Shown here piece by piece: positions 25,243 through 32,557 of a stretch of 54,133 bases of DNA. The position numbers and the translations under genes are program-made. The notes beneath the pieces are model-generated. The model had not been told where the DNA came from, did not search any database, and worked only from the letters and a program-made list of their open reading frames with translations. How positions within the stretch are numbered: the stretch's first letter is position 1; every line of letters begins with the position of its first letter. Origin of the DNA: Phycisphaerae bacterium (GTDB lineage: Bacteria > Planctomycetota > Phycisphaerae > SM23-33); contig JASLNT010000127.1 in NCBI GenBank assembly GCA_030745875.1, forward strand, positions 1-54,133. Direction: 5' to 3'.

Positions 25243-25843
25243 CTGATTCCATCCGGGCTTTCCATAGCCCCGCGAACCGACCAACGGCCGCGTGAAGCCG
25301 ACTTTTCACCGTGCCAAGCGGCAGGGCGAGCATGTCGGCGATCTCCTTGTACGCAAAATCATGAAAATAACACAGTACGAGCACTACCCGGAGCGGTTCC
25401 GGAAGCGACCCTACAATCTTCTCTACGGCTAGACGGACCTCAAAGTTCACTATATTTTCATCTGGAGCGGGTATTGACGAGGGCATAACCGATACGTAGC
25501 TGTCCTGCTCGTCGGCTCCGCCTATGTTCGCATCCAAAGAAGCCGCCGATCTGCGCGTCCTGCTGCGAAGCGCATCGCGAGCCTTATTCGCCGCTATCGT
25601 GAACAACCAGGGCTTCAGGCGTCTGGTGGTGTCGAACGTGGGAGCCGATATGTGCAACTGCAAAAACGCCTCCTGAAAAGCATCCTCCGCCATCGCCCGG
25701 TTGCCCATGAACCGCGTCAGGAACGCCAGCAACTCCTGCTGGTGGCGACGCATGAGCGCACCGAACGCTTCGGCCTCGCCGTCGAGGTGACGCTGAAGAA
25801 GCATCGCGTCGCTGATCTGTGAAGGTTCCGATGCCTGATCCAC
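25232..25843 (-). CDS. ECF-type RNA polymerase sigma factor
   Basis: 203 residues with a GTG start at 25843 (AAAGGA upstream). Region 2 (about 20-95) has AEDAFQEAFLQLH and KPWLFTIAANKARDALR, the core-binding and -10-recognition helices. A linker of 45 residues is followed by region 4 (about 138-195), where YKEIADMLALPLGTVKSRLH is the -35-binding helix-turn-helix. Length and layout are those of ECF (group 4) sigma factors. It is followed by an overlapping anti-sigma gene, the classic arrangement. The genes downstream on the same strand may be its targets. Confidence 0.94.
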   Translation of the reverse strand: MDQASEPSQISDAMLLQRHLDGEAEAFGALMRRHQQELLAFLTRFMGNRAMAEDAFQEAFLQLHISAPTFDTTRRLKPWLFTIAANKARDALRSRTRRSAASLDANIGGADEQDSYVSVMPSSIPAPDENIVNFEVRLAVEKIVGSLPEPLRVVLVLCYFHDFAYKEIADMLALPLGTVKSRLHAAVGRFAGLWKARMESDDG

Positions 25844-25882
25844 GCCTGGAGGGGTCCTTTCGTTTAGCTCGGGTCGCGGACA

Positions 25883-25917
25883 ATTATACCGCCTCGCGCC
25901 GGTTTTGCGACAACCGG
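25883..25917 (-). promoter_or_regulatory. Promoter region of the sigma/anti-sigma genes with an inverted repeat
   Basis: A perfect TATAAT (25888-25883) lies 40 nt before the GTG start. The best -35, TTGTCG, is 19 nt away, rather long. It overlaps CCGGTT-N7-AACCGG (25899-25917), a perfect 6-bp inverted repeat that could be an operator for an activator or repressor at the -35. Confidence 0.45.
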
Positions 25918-25949
25918 TCCTTTAATTGCGGATATTGGATTTGAGATTC

Positions 25950-25978
25950 TTGAACTTCCCGCGACAAAGGAGTATCGT
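25950..25978 (+). promoter_or_regulatory. Possible promoter of the heparinase-type gene
   Basis: TTGAAC (25950-25955) and TATCGT (25973-25978) are 17 nt apart, with the gene start at 26051. It lies back to back with the sigma-factor promoter in the 207-nt divergent gap. Confidence 0.4.
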
Positions 25979-26050
25979 TTAGTCCTGACGAAGCTCATCA
26001 AATGACAATCGCAGAGTTCCGCCGACGGCGGATCAGGAATTCAGGTAATT

Positions 26051-27886
26051 ATGAGACGCGGAATACTTGCTGACATCGATCAACTCAGTGCACTGTCCGA
26101 GCGGACGAACAAGAGTCCTTTCGACACGATCTTCGATACGCTCGAGCGACGATGCGCCCTGATCCTGGAAACCGGTCCGATTACCGAGACCCAGTGGCGG
26201 GCGATCTGGGAACGAGGCAGATGGTCTTCCGCCGTCCTGGCCGCTCGAGCGACCCAGGGACGAATCATGGATTTGGCGATCTCGCACCATGTGGATCCGA
26301 ACGGAGCATACCGGGACCGCGCCATAGAAGAACTCAACAACCTGGCCTCATGGAGCACATGGGTCGATCCCTGCCACAACAAGATGGCCGCAGACATCTG
26401 CACGTCAGAAGCAGCGCTGGCGACCGTAGTTGGTCTGGACTGGCTGTGGGACGATATATCGCCCGAAAGACGCCAGCAGATAATTCGCGCCGTTTCCGAC
26501 AAGGCCCTGAAACCCTACCTCAAGGCGATCGAGGAGGAAGTCTGGTGGCATGGTTGCTATCATCACTGGAACGTGGTCGTCAACGCCGGGATGGCGCTGG
26601 CGGCGATGGCGATGGAAGACGAAGACCCGCAGGCCGCCCAAGTCGAAGAACTCGCCCGTTCGGGACTGAAACACTTCTTCGACGCCTTCGGGGCCGACGG
26701 AAGCTGGGATGAAGGAACCGGATACTGGGGCATGACAATAAGGTATCTGCTGCTGCTGGCCGAAGCCGACAGGAACCTCCGCGACGACATGGGCGTTTAC
26801 CACTCGCGAGGATTGGACGCCACCGGACTGTTCCCGATCTACTTCACCCCCAACGGACACGCCGCGAGCTTTGGCGATTTTCCAAGCGAACCGCTGCACG
26901 GAGCGATATACCTGCTGGCCAGGCAGTTCGGAATGAAGGAAGTGGCGTGGTGGCTTGATACGTACTCGTTCGGGCGGGACGCGACGACAAACGGATGGTC
27001 CGCCGCGGGCCTGGCGATGTTGTTCCGTCCGGAGAACATCAAGGTCCCCAAGCAACCGAAACTCGAAAATGTAAAAGTTTTCCCGCAGACCGGTTGGGCC
27101 GCAATGGCAGATCAGTGGCCGAAACCGGGCATGTACGTAGCCGCCAAGACGGGCGATATGGCTGTCAACCATGCAAAGAGCAATATGAACGCCATACAGC
27201 TTCAATGCGGTGGTGAAATGATGCTCGTGGAGTTTCCCAGAAACGCGCAGAATCAACAGTTCGGCACGCCCGAGCAGAACCGCTTCTACGAAATAACCGC
27301 ACGGGCTCACAACACGATATGCACCGCCCAGCGGGATCACCAGATCGACTCGCAAGGGTCAATACTCGCCTCGAAAGATGCAAAGAACTACCGCTGGATA
27401 GCATGCGACTCCGGCGGGGCGTGCGGTGAAGGCACGCAGTTTATCCGTCACGTGGTGATGGCGGTCGATCCCGACGCCGGACAGGGGCGTGCGGTGATCG
27501 TGCTGGACGAACTAACCAACGGGGCGCCGGAAAAATTCGAGCAGTTTTGGCATACCAGGGGCAAAGTGGAACTGGACCCCGACACCCAGACCGGAACCAT
27601 CACGGGCGTTCGACAACAACTGCATCTGGGGCTTGCCGCTACGGTGAAAACTTCCGTAAAACTCAAGTCGGCGCGCATTGATTCGCACTGCAGCGAGCGG
27701 TTCCTGCACCGCACGGGCGGAGCGGTGGGCAAGATTTTCCTGGCCAGCGTGTTTGCGACCGACCCGATCGAGGGAGCTGTCGACATCCGGGAATCCGACG
27801 AAGGCGTAAGCGTCGTGGCTGGGGACATCAAAGCCCACTTCAAGCCCGCTAGAACGCACCTGAAACTCACCTCTGCGGAAGTCTAA
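26051..27886 (+). CDS. Heparinase II/III-family polysaccharide lyase-like protein, no signal peptide
   Basis: 611 residues. The N-terminal 340 residues form an alpha/alpha-toroid with WWHGCYHHWNVVVNAGMALA, SWDEGTGYWGMTIRYLLLL and NGHAASFGDFPSE, the conserved Asn/His/Tyr positions of heparinase II/III lyases. The rest is the beta-sandwich domain with TGDMAVNHAKSNMN and RAHNTICTAQRDHQI, where a histidine of the active site resides. It would cleave uronate-containing chains by beta-elimination. Most homologues are exported; here no signal peptide is visible, so it may act on imported oligosaccharides in the cytoplasm, as oligo-alginate and oligo-heparin lyases do. Confidence 0.85.
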   Translation: MRRGILADIDQLSALSERTNKSPFDTIFDTLERRCALILETGPITETQWRAIWERGRWSSAVLAARATQGRIMDLAISHHVDPNGAYRDRAIEELNNLASWSTWVDPCHNKMAADICTSEAALATVVGLDWLWDDISPERRQQIIRAVSDKALKPYLKAIEEEVWWHGCYHHWNVVVNAGMALAAMAMEDEDPQAAQVEELARSGLKHFFDAFGADGSWDEGTGYWGMTIRYLLLLAEADRNLRDDMGVYHSRGLDATGLFPIYFTPNGHAASFGDFPSEPLHGAIYLLARQFGMKEVAWWLDTYSFGRDATTNGWSAAGLAMLFRPENIKVPKQPKLENVKVFPQTGWAAMADQWPKPGMYVAAKTGDMAVNHAKSNMNAIQLQCGGEMMLVEFPRNAQNQQFGTPEQNRFYEITARAHNTICTAQRDHQIDSQGSILASKDAKNYRWIACDSGGACGEGTQFIRHVVMAVDPDAGQGRAVIVLDELTNGAPEKFEQFWHTRGKVELDPDTQTGTITGVRQQLHLGLAATVKTSVKLKSARIDSHCSERFLHRTGGAVGKIFLASVFATDPIEGAVDIRESDEGVSVVAGDIKAHFKPARTHLKLTSAEV

Positions 27887-28010
27887 TCAGATCGAAAAAA
27901 ACGCATTTTTTCCGACGAAATAGTCCTGCGCGCCTAGAATTAAATAGATGGAGAAAAATGCATCGCCCTTCGCATTGTCGTACTGACGTTCAAAGGATGG
28001 TCGAGGGAAA
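27887..28010. other. Short gap after the heparinase-type gene
   Basis: Holds an AT-only inverted repeat (about 27894-27911, GAAAAAA/TTTTTTC around a short loop) directly after the stop codon and a 12-codon open frame at 27948. Neither is convincing as a terminator or gene. No RNA gene seen. Confidence 0.3.
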
Positions 28011-28044
28011 CGAAAGGCTTGCGAGTAAGAACGCAGGCCTTTCG
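28011..28044 (+). other. Strong 13-bp stem-loop upstream of the MBL-fold gene
   Basis: CGAAAGGCTTGCG and CGCAGGCCTTTCG pair fully (one G-U) around the 8-nt loop AGTAAGAA. No U-tract follows on the plus strand; on the minus strand TTTCCC follows. It could stop transcripts coming from the heparinase-type gene or be an mRNA end stabiliser. It ends a few bases before the MBL promoter. Confidence 0.5.
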
Positions 28045-28068
28045 TATTGCGCTCCAGATCGATAGAAT
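28040..28068 (+). promoter_or_regulatory. Possible leaderless promoter of the MBL-fold gene
   Basis: TAGAAT at 28063-28068 ends 7 nt before the A of the ATG at 28076, so transcription would start at the initiation codon. A weak -35 (TTTCGT, about 28040-28045) lies 17 nt upstream. No ribosome-binding site is present before the ATG, consistent with a leaderless mRNA. Confidence 0.4.
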
Positions 28069-28075
28069 ATCTGAT

Positions 28076-28846
28076 ATGAAGATTATTTCGCTCCAATCCG
28101 GAAGTAACGGAAATTGCATCTACGTCGAAGCCGGCGGAGTGAAACTGCTGATCGATGCGGGGATATCCGGCAAGCGCGCCGAGCAACGACTGGCCGGGAC
28201 CGGGAGGGATATTCGCGACATCGACGCGGTATTGATCTCGCACGATCACGGAGACCATATCGCCTGTGCGGGAATCTACCAGCGAAAGTTCAAACTGCCC
28301 ATTTACATGACCGAACCCACATTGACCGCCACACAGATCCACCGCCCAATAGGACGAGTGGACGACGTTCGCCATTTCTCAGCCGGTGAATCGCTGAGAT
28401 TCAACGGCGTGACGGTGGAGACGATTCCCACACCGCACGACGGGACGGACGGAGTAGCGTTCGTCATCGACGACGGGCGCCGACGGCTGGGCGTCCTGAC
28501 CGATCTGGGGCACGTCTTCGACGGGCTGGATGCGGTGATCGGAACACTGGACGCGGTGATTATCGAAAGCAATTACGACCCGGAAATGCTCGCCGACGGG
28601 CCGTATCCGTATTTCCTTAAACAGCGTATTTCCGGACCAAACGGGCACCTGTCCAACGCAGAAGCCGCTGAACTTTTGGCCCGATCGGCCGGGGCGAAAC
28701 TCAAGTGGGCCTGCCTGGGACACCTGTCGGGCGAGAACAACAACCCCGCCATGGCGATGGAAACGCACCGCCGAATACTGGGTCCGCAACTCCCTCTGCA
28801 CATAGCGGGACGATACGAAGCGGCCGAACCAATCGAACTTCGCTGA
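28076..28846 (+). CDS. MBL-fold metallohydrolase, YycJ/WalJ type
   Basis: 256 residues. The start MKIISLQSGSNGNCIYVEAG and the zinc motif SHDHGDH (His56, His58, Asp60, His61) followed by PTPHDGTDGVAFVI, LTDLGHV, IIESNYDPEML and ISGPNGHLSNAEAAELL are typical of the WalJ/YycJ branch of metallo-beta-lactamase-fold hydrolases, which act as 5'-3' exonucleases or in cell-wall-linked mismatch repair. Length is normal. ATG 28076 is chosen over an upstream in-frame start at 28019, which would run through the stem-loop. Confidence 0.9.
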   Translation: MKIISLQSGSNGNCIYVEAGGVKLLIDAGISGKRAEQRLAGTGRDIRDIDAVLISHDHGDHIACAGIYQRKFKLPIYMTEPTLTATQIHRPIGRVDDVRHFSAGESLRFNGVTVETIPTPHDGTDGVAFVIDDGRRRLGVLTDLGHVFDGLDAVIGTLDAVIIESNYDPEMLADGPYPYFLKQRISGPNGHLSNAEAAELLARSAGAKLKWACLGHLSGENNNPAMAMETHRRILGPQLPLHIAGRYEAAEPIELR

Positions 28847-28912
28847 CGTCGCACCGCCCTGCGGTCGGCAAGCGACAATCAACGCCTGAACAGAATGAAT
28901 GGAGTGATGATA

Positions 28913-29278
28913 ATGCATAAGCTGATCGCCGTCTTAGTGTCGCTGTCATTTACCGCCGGACTGGTCGGCTGCGGGAGAAACTCCGCAGAATCGAACGCCA
29001 AGCTGCGACAAGAGTTGGAACGCGGATTTACGAATATGACCAACACTGCGGCCGCGCCGAAACTGGCGCATATCAAAGCGATGTACGATGAGCTGGCTGA
29101 AGAGTACGGCGGCGAATCGGTCTTGGAGATCTCAATGAAGATCGCCGAAGAGAACAAGGAACTCGCGATGGCGGCGGTGTTCTTTCTTAAACTGCATATG
29201 CCCGAACCCAAGTTCACAAAATGGGCCCGAAACACATTGTCCGACAGCGAGTTTCATCGCGTCATGTCAAACGAGTAA
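28913..29278 (+). CDS. Small lipoprotein of unknown function
   Basis: 121 residues. The signal MHKLIAVLVSLSFTAGLVGC has its lipid-modified Cys at 20, and GGAGTGAT lies upstream. The mature part is helical and charged (ELERGFTNMTNTA, HIKAMYDELAEEYGG, MKIAEENKELAMAAVFFLKL). No family recognised. It follows the MBL gene by 66 nt on the same strand and precedes a large secreted enzyme-like gene. Confidence 0.65.
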   Translation: MHKLIAVLVSLSFTAGLVGCGRNSAESNAKLRQELERGFTNMTNTAAAPKLAHIKAMYDELAEEYGGESVLEISMKIAEENKELAMAAVFFLKLHMPEPKFTKWARNTLSDSEFHRVMSNE

Positions 29279-29380
29279 AGCCCTGCCCCTTTTTCCCAAA
29301 GCAGCGTATCTCATGAATGCAAACCAGCTGTCGAATGCAGCAGCGGGACCGAGAGGATTTCTCTAACCGGGAGACAACAG

Positions 29381-31066
29381 ATGCGTCAACAGTTGCCTAT
29401 CACCGCATGCATGCTTGTGGGCGTATGGGCGTGTCCGCTGTTGGGAGCAGATGCAACCGAACTTATCCACCAGACCCCGTCGAAAGTGATCTATCGCGTA
29501 ACTGCCGACGGTTTAAGCTCGATAAGTTTCAACGATCGCAAGGTCGCCAGCGGATCGTGGAGCGCATTCAACGCCGAGCGATGGTTCAAAGATGGAGGAT
29601 CGGGCAAGGTCGACACGAAGAAATTCAGCAACAAGACGTTCAAAGCCCTATCCCCCTCCCGCGCCCGAGTCGTCCATACAAAGGGCGATATCGTCTGCAC
29701 GACCGACTACGTCTTCGACGGCGAGGATCTGCTGATTTCGGCGCGCATTGAGAACAACAACGCCTCCGAGCCGATGAACATCGCGGGATTCTCAGGCCTT
29801 ACTTTCCACTTCGATCGTCCGCCCGCGGGCCTGACGCCTGTCCAGCATATCAGCTATTTCCAGGCGCACGGTGTGGGGTTGTGTCATCCGGGCCACTGGG
29901 CGCGATTCGGCGGGTCCTGCGCGACCGACTCTCAAATCGGCGTGGGAACGTCTCCCTGGTCGACCGGGCTGATGCGAACGCTGACGCTGTGGGACTACGG
30001 AAGCTGGGCTCACAACAAACGAGTCAAAGATCCGAATCGACGTCTGATCTACTTCGCCGTCGCGCCTATCGCGCCTCGCGGAGCGGTTACGCTTGACTTC
30101 CGCCTGAGAGTAAGCACAAACCGCGACTGGAAACACCTGCTCGGACCGTACAAGGAGCACTTCGCCAGGACATTCGGAAAGGTGAAGTACAAGAGCGACT
30201 ATCGCTGGATCGCAACAGACTACCTCAACCACTCGCAGAAGGCGATCTCGCCGAGTAATCCGTACGGTTTCCACGGCGGACATCGGAGAATAGACACCGA
30301 CACCGGGGCCGAAGCGTTCTGCAGGAAAATCATCGACAATCTCAAGGGCGCCGGAGGACAGGGCGTTATCGTCTGGGGCCAGGGCGGAGATGATCCCCGA
30401 GCGGGAATGTATCGCCCGGACTTCGACATTCTTCCGCCCGAAGTTGAAGCGCGCTGGAACGGTATCGCAAAACAGTTCAAGCAGTCCGGGCTGAAATTGG
30501 GCGTGTGCACTCGCCCGCGCCACATGGCTGTTAGATCGACATGGAGGAAAGACCGCATAATCGACATAAACCCCGACGACACGGGACACCGCACGATGCT
30601 CTGGAAGCGATTCGAGAACATGATCGACAAGGGCTGCACGCTGTTCTATCTCGACAGCTTCGGTTCGAGCTTCGAAGACGTAAAGCTCATGCGATTCCTG
30701 CGAGAAAAAATGGGACCGGACATTCTCACATTCGCCGAACACCAGTGCGATGCGATAATGGTCTATAGCGGCGGGTACTCGGAAACGAGTTTCTCCAAGG
30801 GGAGCAAGAACAGAAACCAGCCCCACTATCGACTCTGGTCGGGGGTTAGGAACTGGGAGATTTACCAGTTCCTGGCGCCTGGGGCGCAAATGGCGTCACG
30901 ACTTTACCAAGGCCAAAAAGACATTCCAAAAAACTTCAAAGCCCCTGACGACTTCTTCTTCTCAAACCGCATCACCCCCCTGCTTCCAACGGGCGAGGAC
31001 CAGCGCCTGACCCGGATGAAAGACCGCCAGGCGAAGTTCGTAACCAAACAGGGCCTGTGGAAGTAA
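29381..31066 (+). CDS. Secreted TIM-barrel glycoside-hydrolase-like protein, family not recognised
   Basis: 561 residues with a signal peptide (1-22) and GGGAGA before the ATG. Residues 25-255 are a beta-sandwich like the N-terminal domains of GH31/36-type enzymes. From about 270 a barrel runs through GVIVWGQGGDDPRAGM, GLKLGVCTRPRHMAVRS, CTLFYLDSFGSS and DILTFAEHQCDA. Asp425 (end of a strand, YLDSFG) and Glu453 (TFAEH) are plausible nucleophile and acid/base, by analogy with retaining glycosidases; this is inference. It resembles uncharacterised planctomycete proteins more than any numbered family I can name. Confidence 0.6.
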   Translation: MRQQLPITACMLVGVWACPLLGADATELIHQTPSKVIYRVTADGLSSISFNDRKVASGSWSAFNAERWFKDGGSGKVDTKKFSNKTFKALSPSRARVVHTKGDIVCTTDYVFDGEDLLISARIENNNASEPMNIAGFSGLTFHFDRPPAGLTPVQHISYFQAHGVGLCHPGHWARFGGSCATDSQIGVGTSPWSTGLMRTLTLWDYGSWAHNKRVKDPNRRLIYFAVAPIAPRGAVTLDFRLRVSTNRDWKHLLGPYKEHFARTFGKVKYKSDYRWIATDYLNHSQKAISPSNPYGFHGGHRRIDTDTGAEAFCRKIIDNLKGAGGQGVIVWGQGGDDPRAGMYRPDFDILPPEVEARWNGIAKQFKQSGLKLGVCTRPRHMAVRSTWRKDRIIDINPDDTGHRTMLWKRFENMIDKGCTLFYLDSFGSSFEDVKLMRFLREKMGPDILTFAEHQCDAIMVYSGGYSETSFSKGSKNRNQPHYRLWSGVRNWEIYQFLAPGAQMASRLYQGQKDIPKNFKAPDDFFFSNRITPLLPTGEDQRLTRMKDRQAKFVTKQGLWK

Positions 31067-31079
31067 CATATCCGGGGCG

Positions 31080-31322
31080 TCACGAGGCTATCATCAGCGC
31101 CAGGAACGGGATGATGTTGAACACGAAGATAAACAGCTTAAACAGGCCCATCCCTGAATAGTGGATCGTATCGAAAGCCTCAACCGACATTTTGAACCAT
31201 TTGGTGTGCATCTTGTACATCCAGTCGTGCGCAAAAACGAACATCGCAAACCAGAGCATCAGCATCCCAATGTTGATCAATCCGCACACGCCCAGCCAGT
31301 TACCAAGCACTTCGATTGACAT
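31080..31322 (-). CDS. DUF6868-type small membrane protein
   Basis: 80 residues from the ATG at 31322 (TGAGGAGA just upstream); longer in-frame readings lack a start signal. Two transmembrane helices (about 12-35 and 58-78) flank the conserved FVFAHDWMYKMHTKWFKMSV and EAFDTIHYSGMG stretch. From memory this matches the DUF6868 family of small two-helix proteins found in marine proteobacteria and planctomycetes. Function unknown. It is divergent from the next small gene. Confidence 0.75.
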   Translation of the reverse strand: MSIEVLGNWLGVCGLINIGMLMLWFAMFVFAHDWMYKMHTKWFKMSVEAFDTIHYSGMGLFKLFIFVFNIIPFLALMIAS

Positions 31323-31417
31323 TTTATTTCTCCTCAAGTTTAGCCCAAATCCCGTGATTTCGTCTACTTTCGGGCTCTTGCCGTTAGTATTGTAGCATAC
31401 AGCGTCATTAAGCCTGA

Positions 31418-31423
31418 TATAAT
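31418..31423 (+). promoter_or_regulatory. TATAAT -10 element before the small gene at 31445
   Basis: A perfect -10 lies 22 nt before the chosen ATG with a GGAGAG ribosome-binding site between. No convincing -35 hexamer was found at 16-19 nt. Confidence 0.3.
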
Positions 31424-31444
31424 GGGCTTCCGGAGAGTATGTGC

Positions 31445-31678
31445 ATGCACGAGTACTTCGATTACACCCAAGCCGCACGAAAAGCTGGAATCTCACCGGA
31501 GGATCTGGCGACCCTTCGGGAACATATCGAAAACATCTACCCCAGCCAAATGCTCCGCGAAATGCACCTTTACACAATCTGCACGGAAATAGGACAGGGA
31601 AAACTCACAGTGGAAGAGGCGCTGAAGCCCCCCAGCGGAGAGCTGCCCGACATTTCCAACCTCCGCCTGGGCGGATGA
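31445..31678 (+). CDS. Small protein of unknown function
   Basis: 77 residues, beginning MHEYFDYTQAARKAGISPED. GGAGAG lies 8 nt before ATG 31445, better spaced than for the ATG at 31439. The sequence is helical and hydrophilic (LREHIENIYPSQMLREMHL, YTICTEIGQGKLTVEEAL), with no membrane segment. It may be a small cytoplasmic regulator or partner. No family recognised; codon use looks like the neighbours. Confidence 0.55.
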   Translation: MHEYFDYTQAARKAGISPEDLATLREHIENIYPSQMLREMHLYTICTEIGQGKLTVEEALKPPSGELPDISNLRLGG

Positions 31679-31702
31679 CAAACACGCCGAGTATTTCGAG
31701 GC

Positions 31703-32557
31703 TCACTTCTCTTGCGGTGGTCCCAGGGGCATGTCACGGTCCGGTTCAGCTCCGCAGCCGATCTTCTTGATCCGATCACGGTGAAGCTCGATGAAAGCGT
31801 ACGCGTTCTTGACCGGGTGTTCGACTATCCCCTTCATCGTCACGTGATGGACGCCTTCTCGCAGCGCGTAACCACCGGCGTGGTCGTGCCCGGCGAACCA
31901 GGCTACGACACAGCCGGATCGATCCATAACATCGAGCACCGGTTGCGGTTTTGACATTCGATGGTGGGCGGCGGCGGCTTTGAGAAGAGCGAAGTGGCAG
32001 AAGCAGATGACTTTCTCACCGTTCTTTGCGGCCTGGGCGAGAGTCGCGGAGAACCATTTCATTTGCGCAGGCCCGATCACGCCGTATCCCGCATCATTAC
32101 CGTCCAACACTACAAATCGCCACCCTCCGGCTTCCGGTGCGGTGAAATCGTAATAGAACTTGTCGACGCCAAGCTCCTGTTTCAGCGTATCGGCCCCGCT
32201 GACCATGCAGTGGTTGCCTATCACGTGATACTTGGGCATGGTAAGCGAATTGAAAACGCCAAGCGTCGCCCGCAAATCCGCCTTCGACTTGTCGGGGGCC
32301 TTTCGATGCCCGTCGGTTATATCGCCGAGTTGGATAGTGAATATCGGATCTCGTAAATTCAGATCATCCACACATTCGGTGAGTCTCGCCAGGGCGGTGC
32401 GGTAATGTCGCCTGCCGGCGGTCGGTTTGTCGGCGTACTGCACGTCGGCAAGTACGGCGAAAAACACCGGACGCCCCGCCGACGGACCGCCGCAACCGAC
32501 AACGACCAGAAGCGCCGCAACAACAATCAATCGAATCGCTCTTGTTCGGAATATCAC
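31703..32557 (-). CDS. Metallophosphoesterase lipoprotein, ADPRM-like
   Basis: 284 residues with a GTG start that overlaps the GH127 stop by 4 nt (GTGA); AAAGGA lies 7 nt upstream. Lipobox at VVVGC. The calcineurin-type metal motifs are present in order: LADVQYAD, QLGDITDGH, VIGNHCM, ICFCHFAL and AGHDHAGG. The start FAVLADVQYAD plus RRHYRTALARLTECVDDLN resembles Mn-dependent ADP-ribose/CDP-alcohol diphosphatases. Being exported, it more likely hydrolyses phosphodiesters or nucleotides outside the cytoplasm. Translation is probably coupled to GH127. Confidence 0.88.
   Translation of the reverse strand: MIFRTRAIRLIVVAALLVVVGCGGPSAGRPVFFAVLADVQYADKPTAGRRHYRTALARLTECVDDLNLRDPIFTIQLGDITDGHRKAPDKSKADLRATLGVFNSLTMPKYHVIGNHCMVSGADTLKQELGVDKFYYDFTAPEAGGWRFVVLDGNDAGYGVIGPAQMKWFSATLAQAAKNGEKVICFCHFALLKAAAAHHRMSKPQPVLDVMDRSGCVVAWFAGHDHAGGYALREGVHHVTMKGIVEHPVKNAYAFIELHRDRIKKIGCGAEPDRDMPLGPPQEK

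Noticed and set aside
27893..27912. A/T inverted repeat after the heparinase-type gene as a rho-independent terminator
   Set aside because: The stem is all A-T apart from one pair and is not followed by a separate U-tract after a GC stem.
27948..27986. 12-codon leader peptide before the MBL-fold gene
   Set aside because: No ribosome-binding site and no link to the hairpin or regulation.
31322..31577. Extended 165-residue version of the DUF6868 protein
   Set aside because: The extra N-terminal part has no membrane or domain pattern and the ATG at 31322 has a strong ribosome-binding site.
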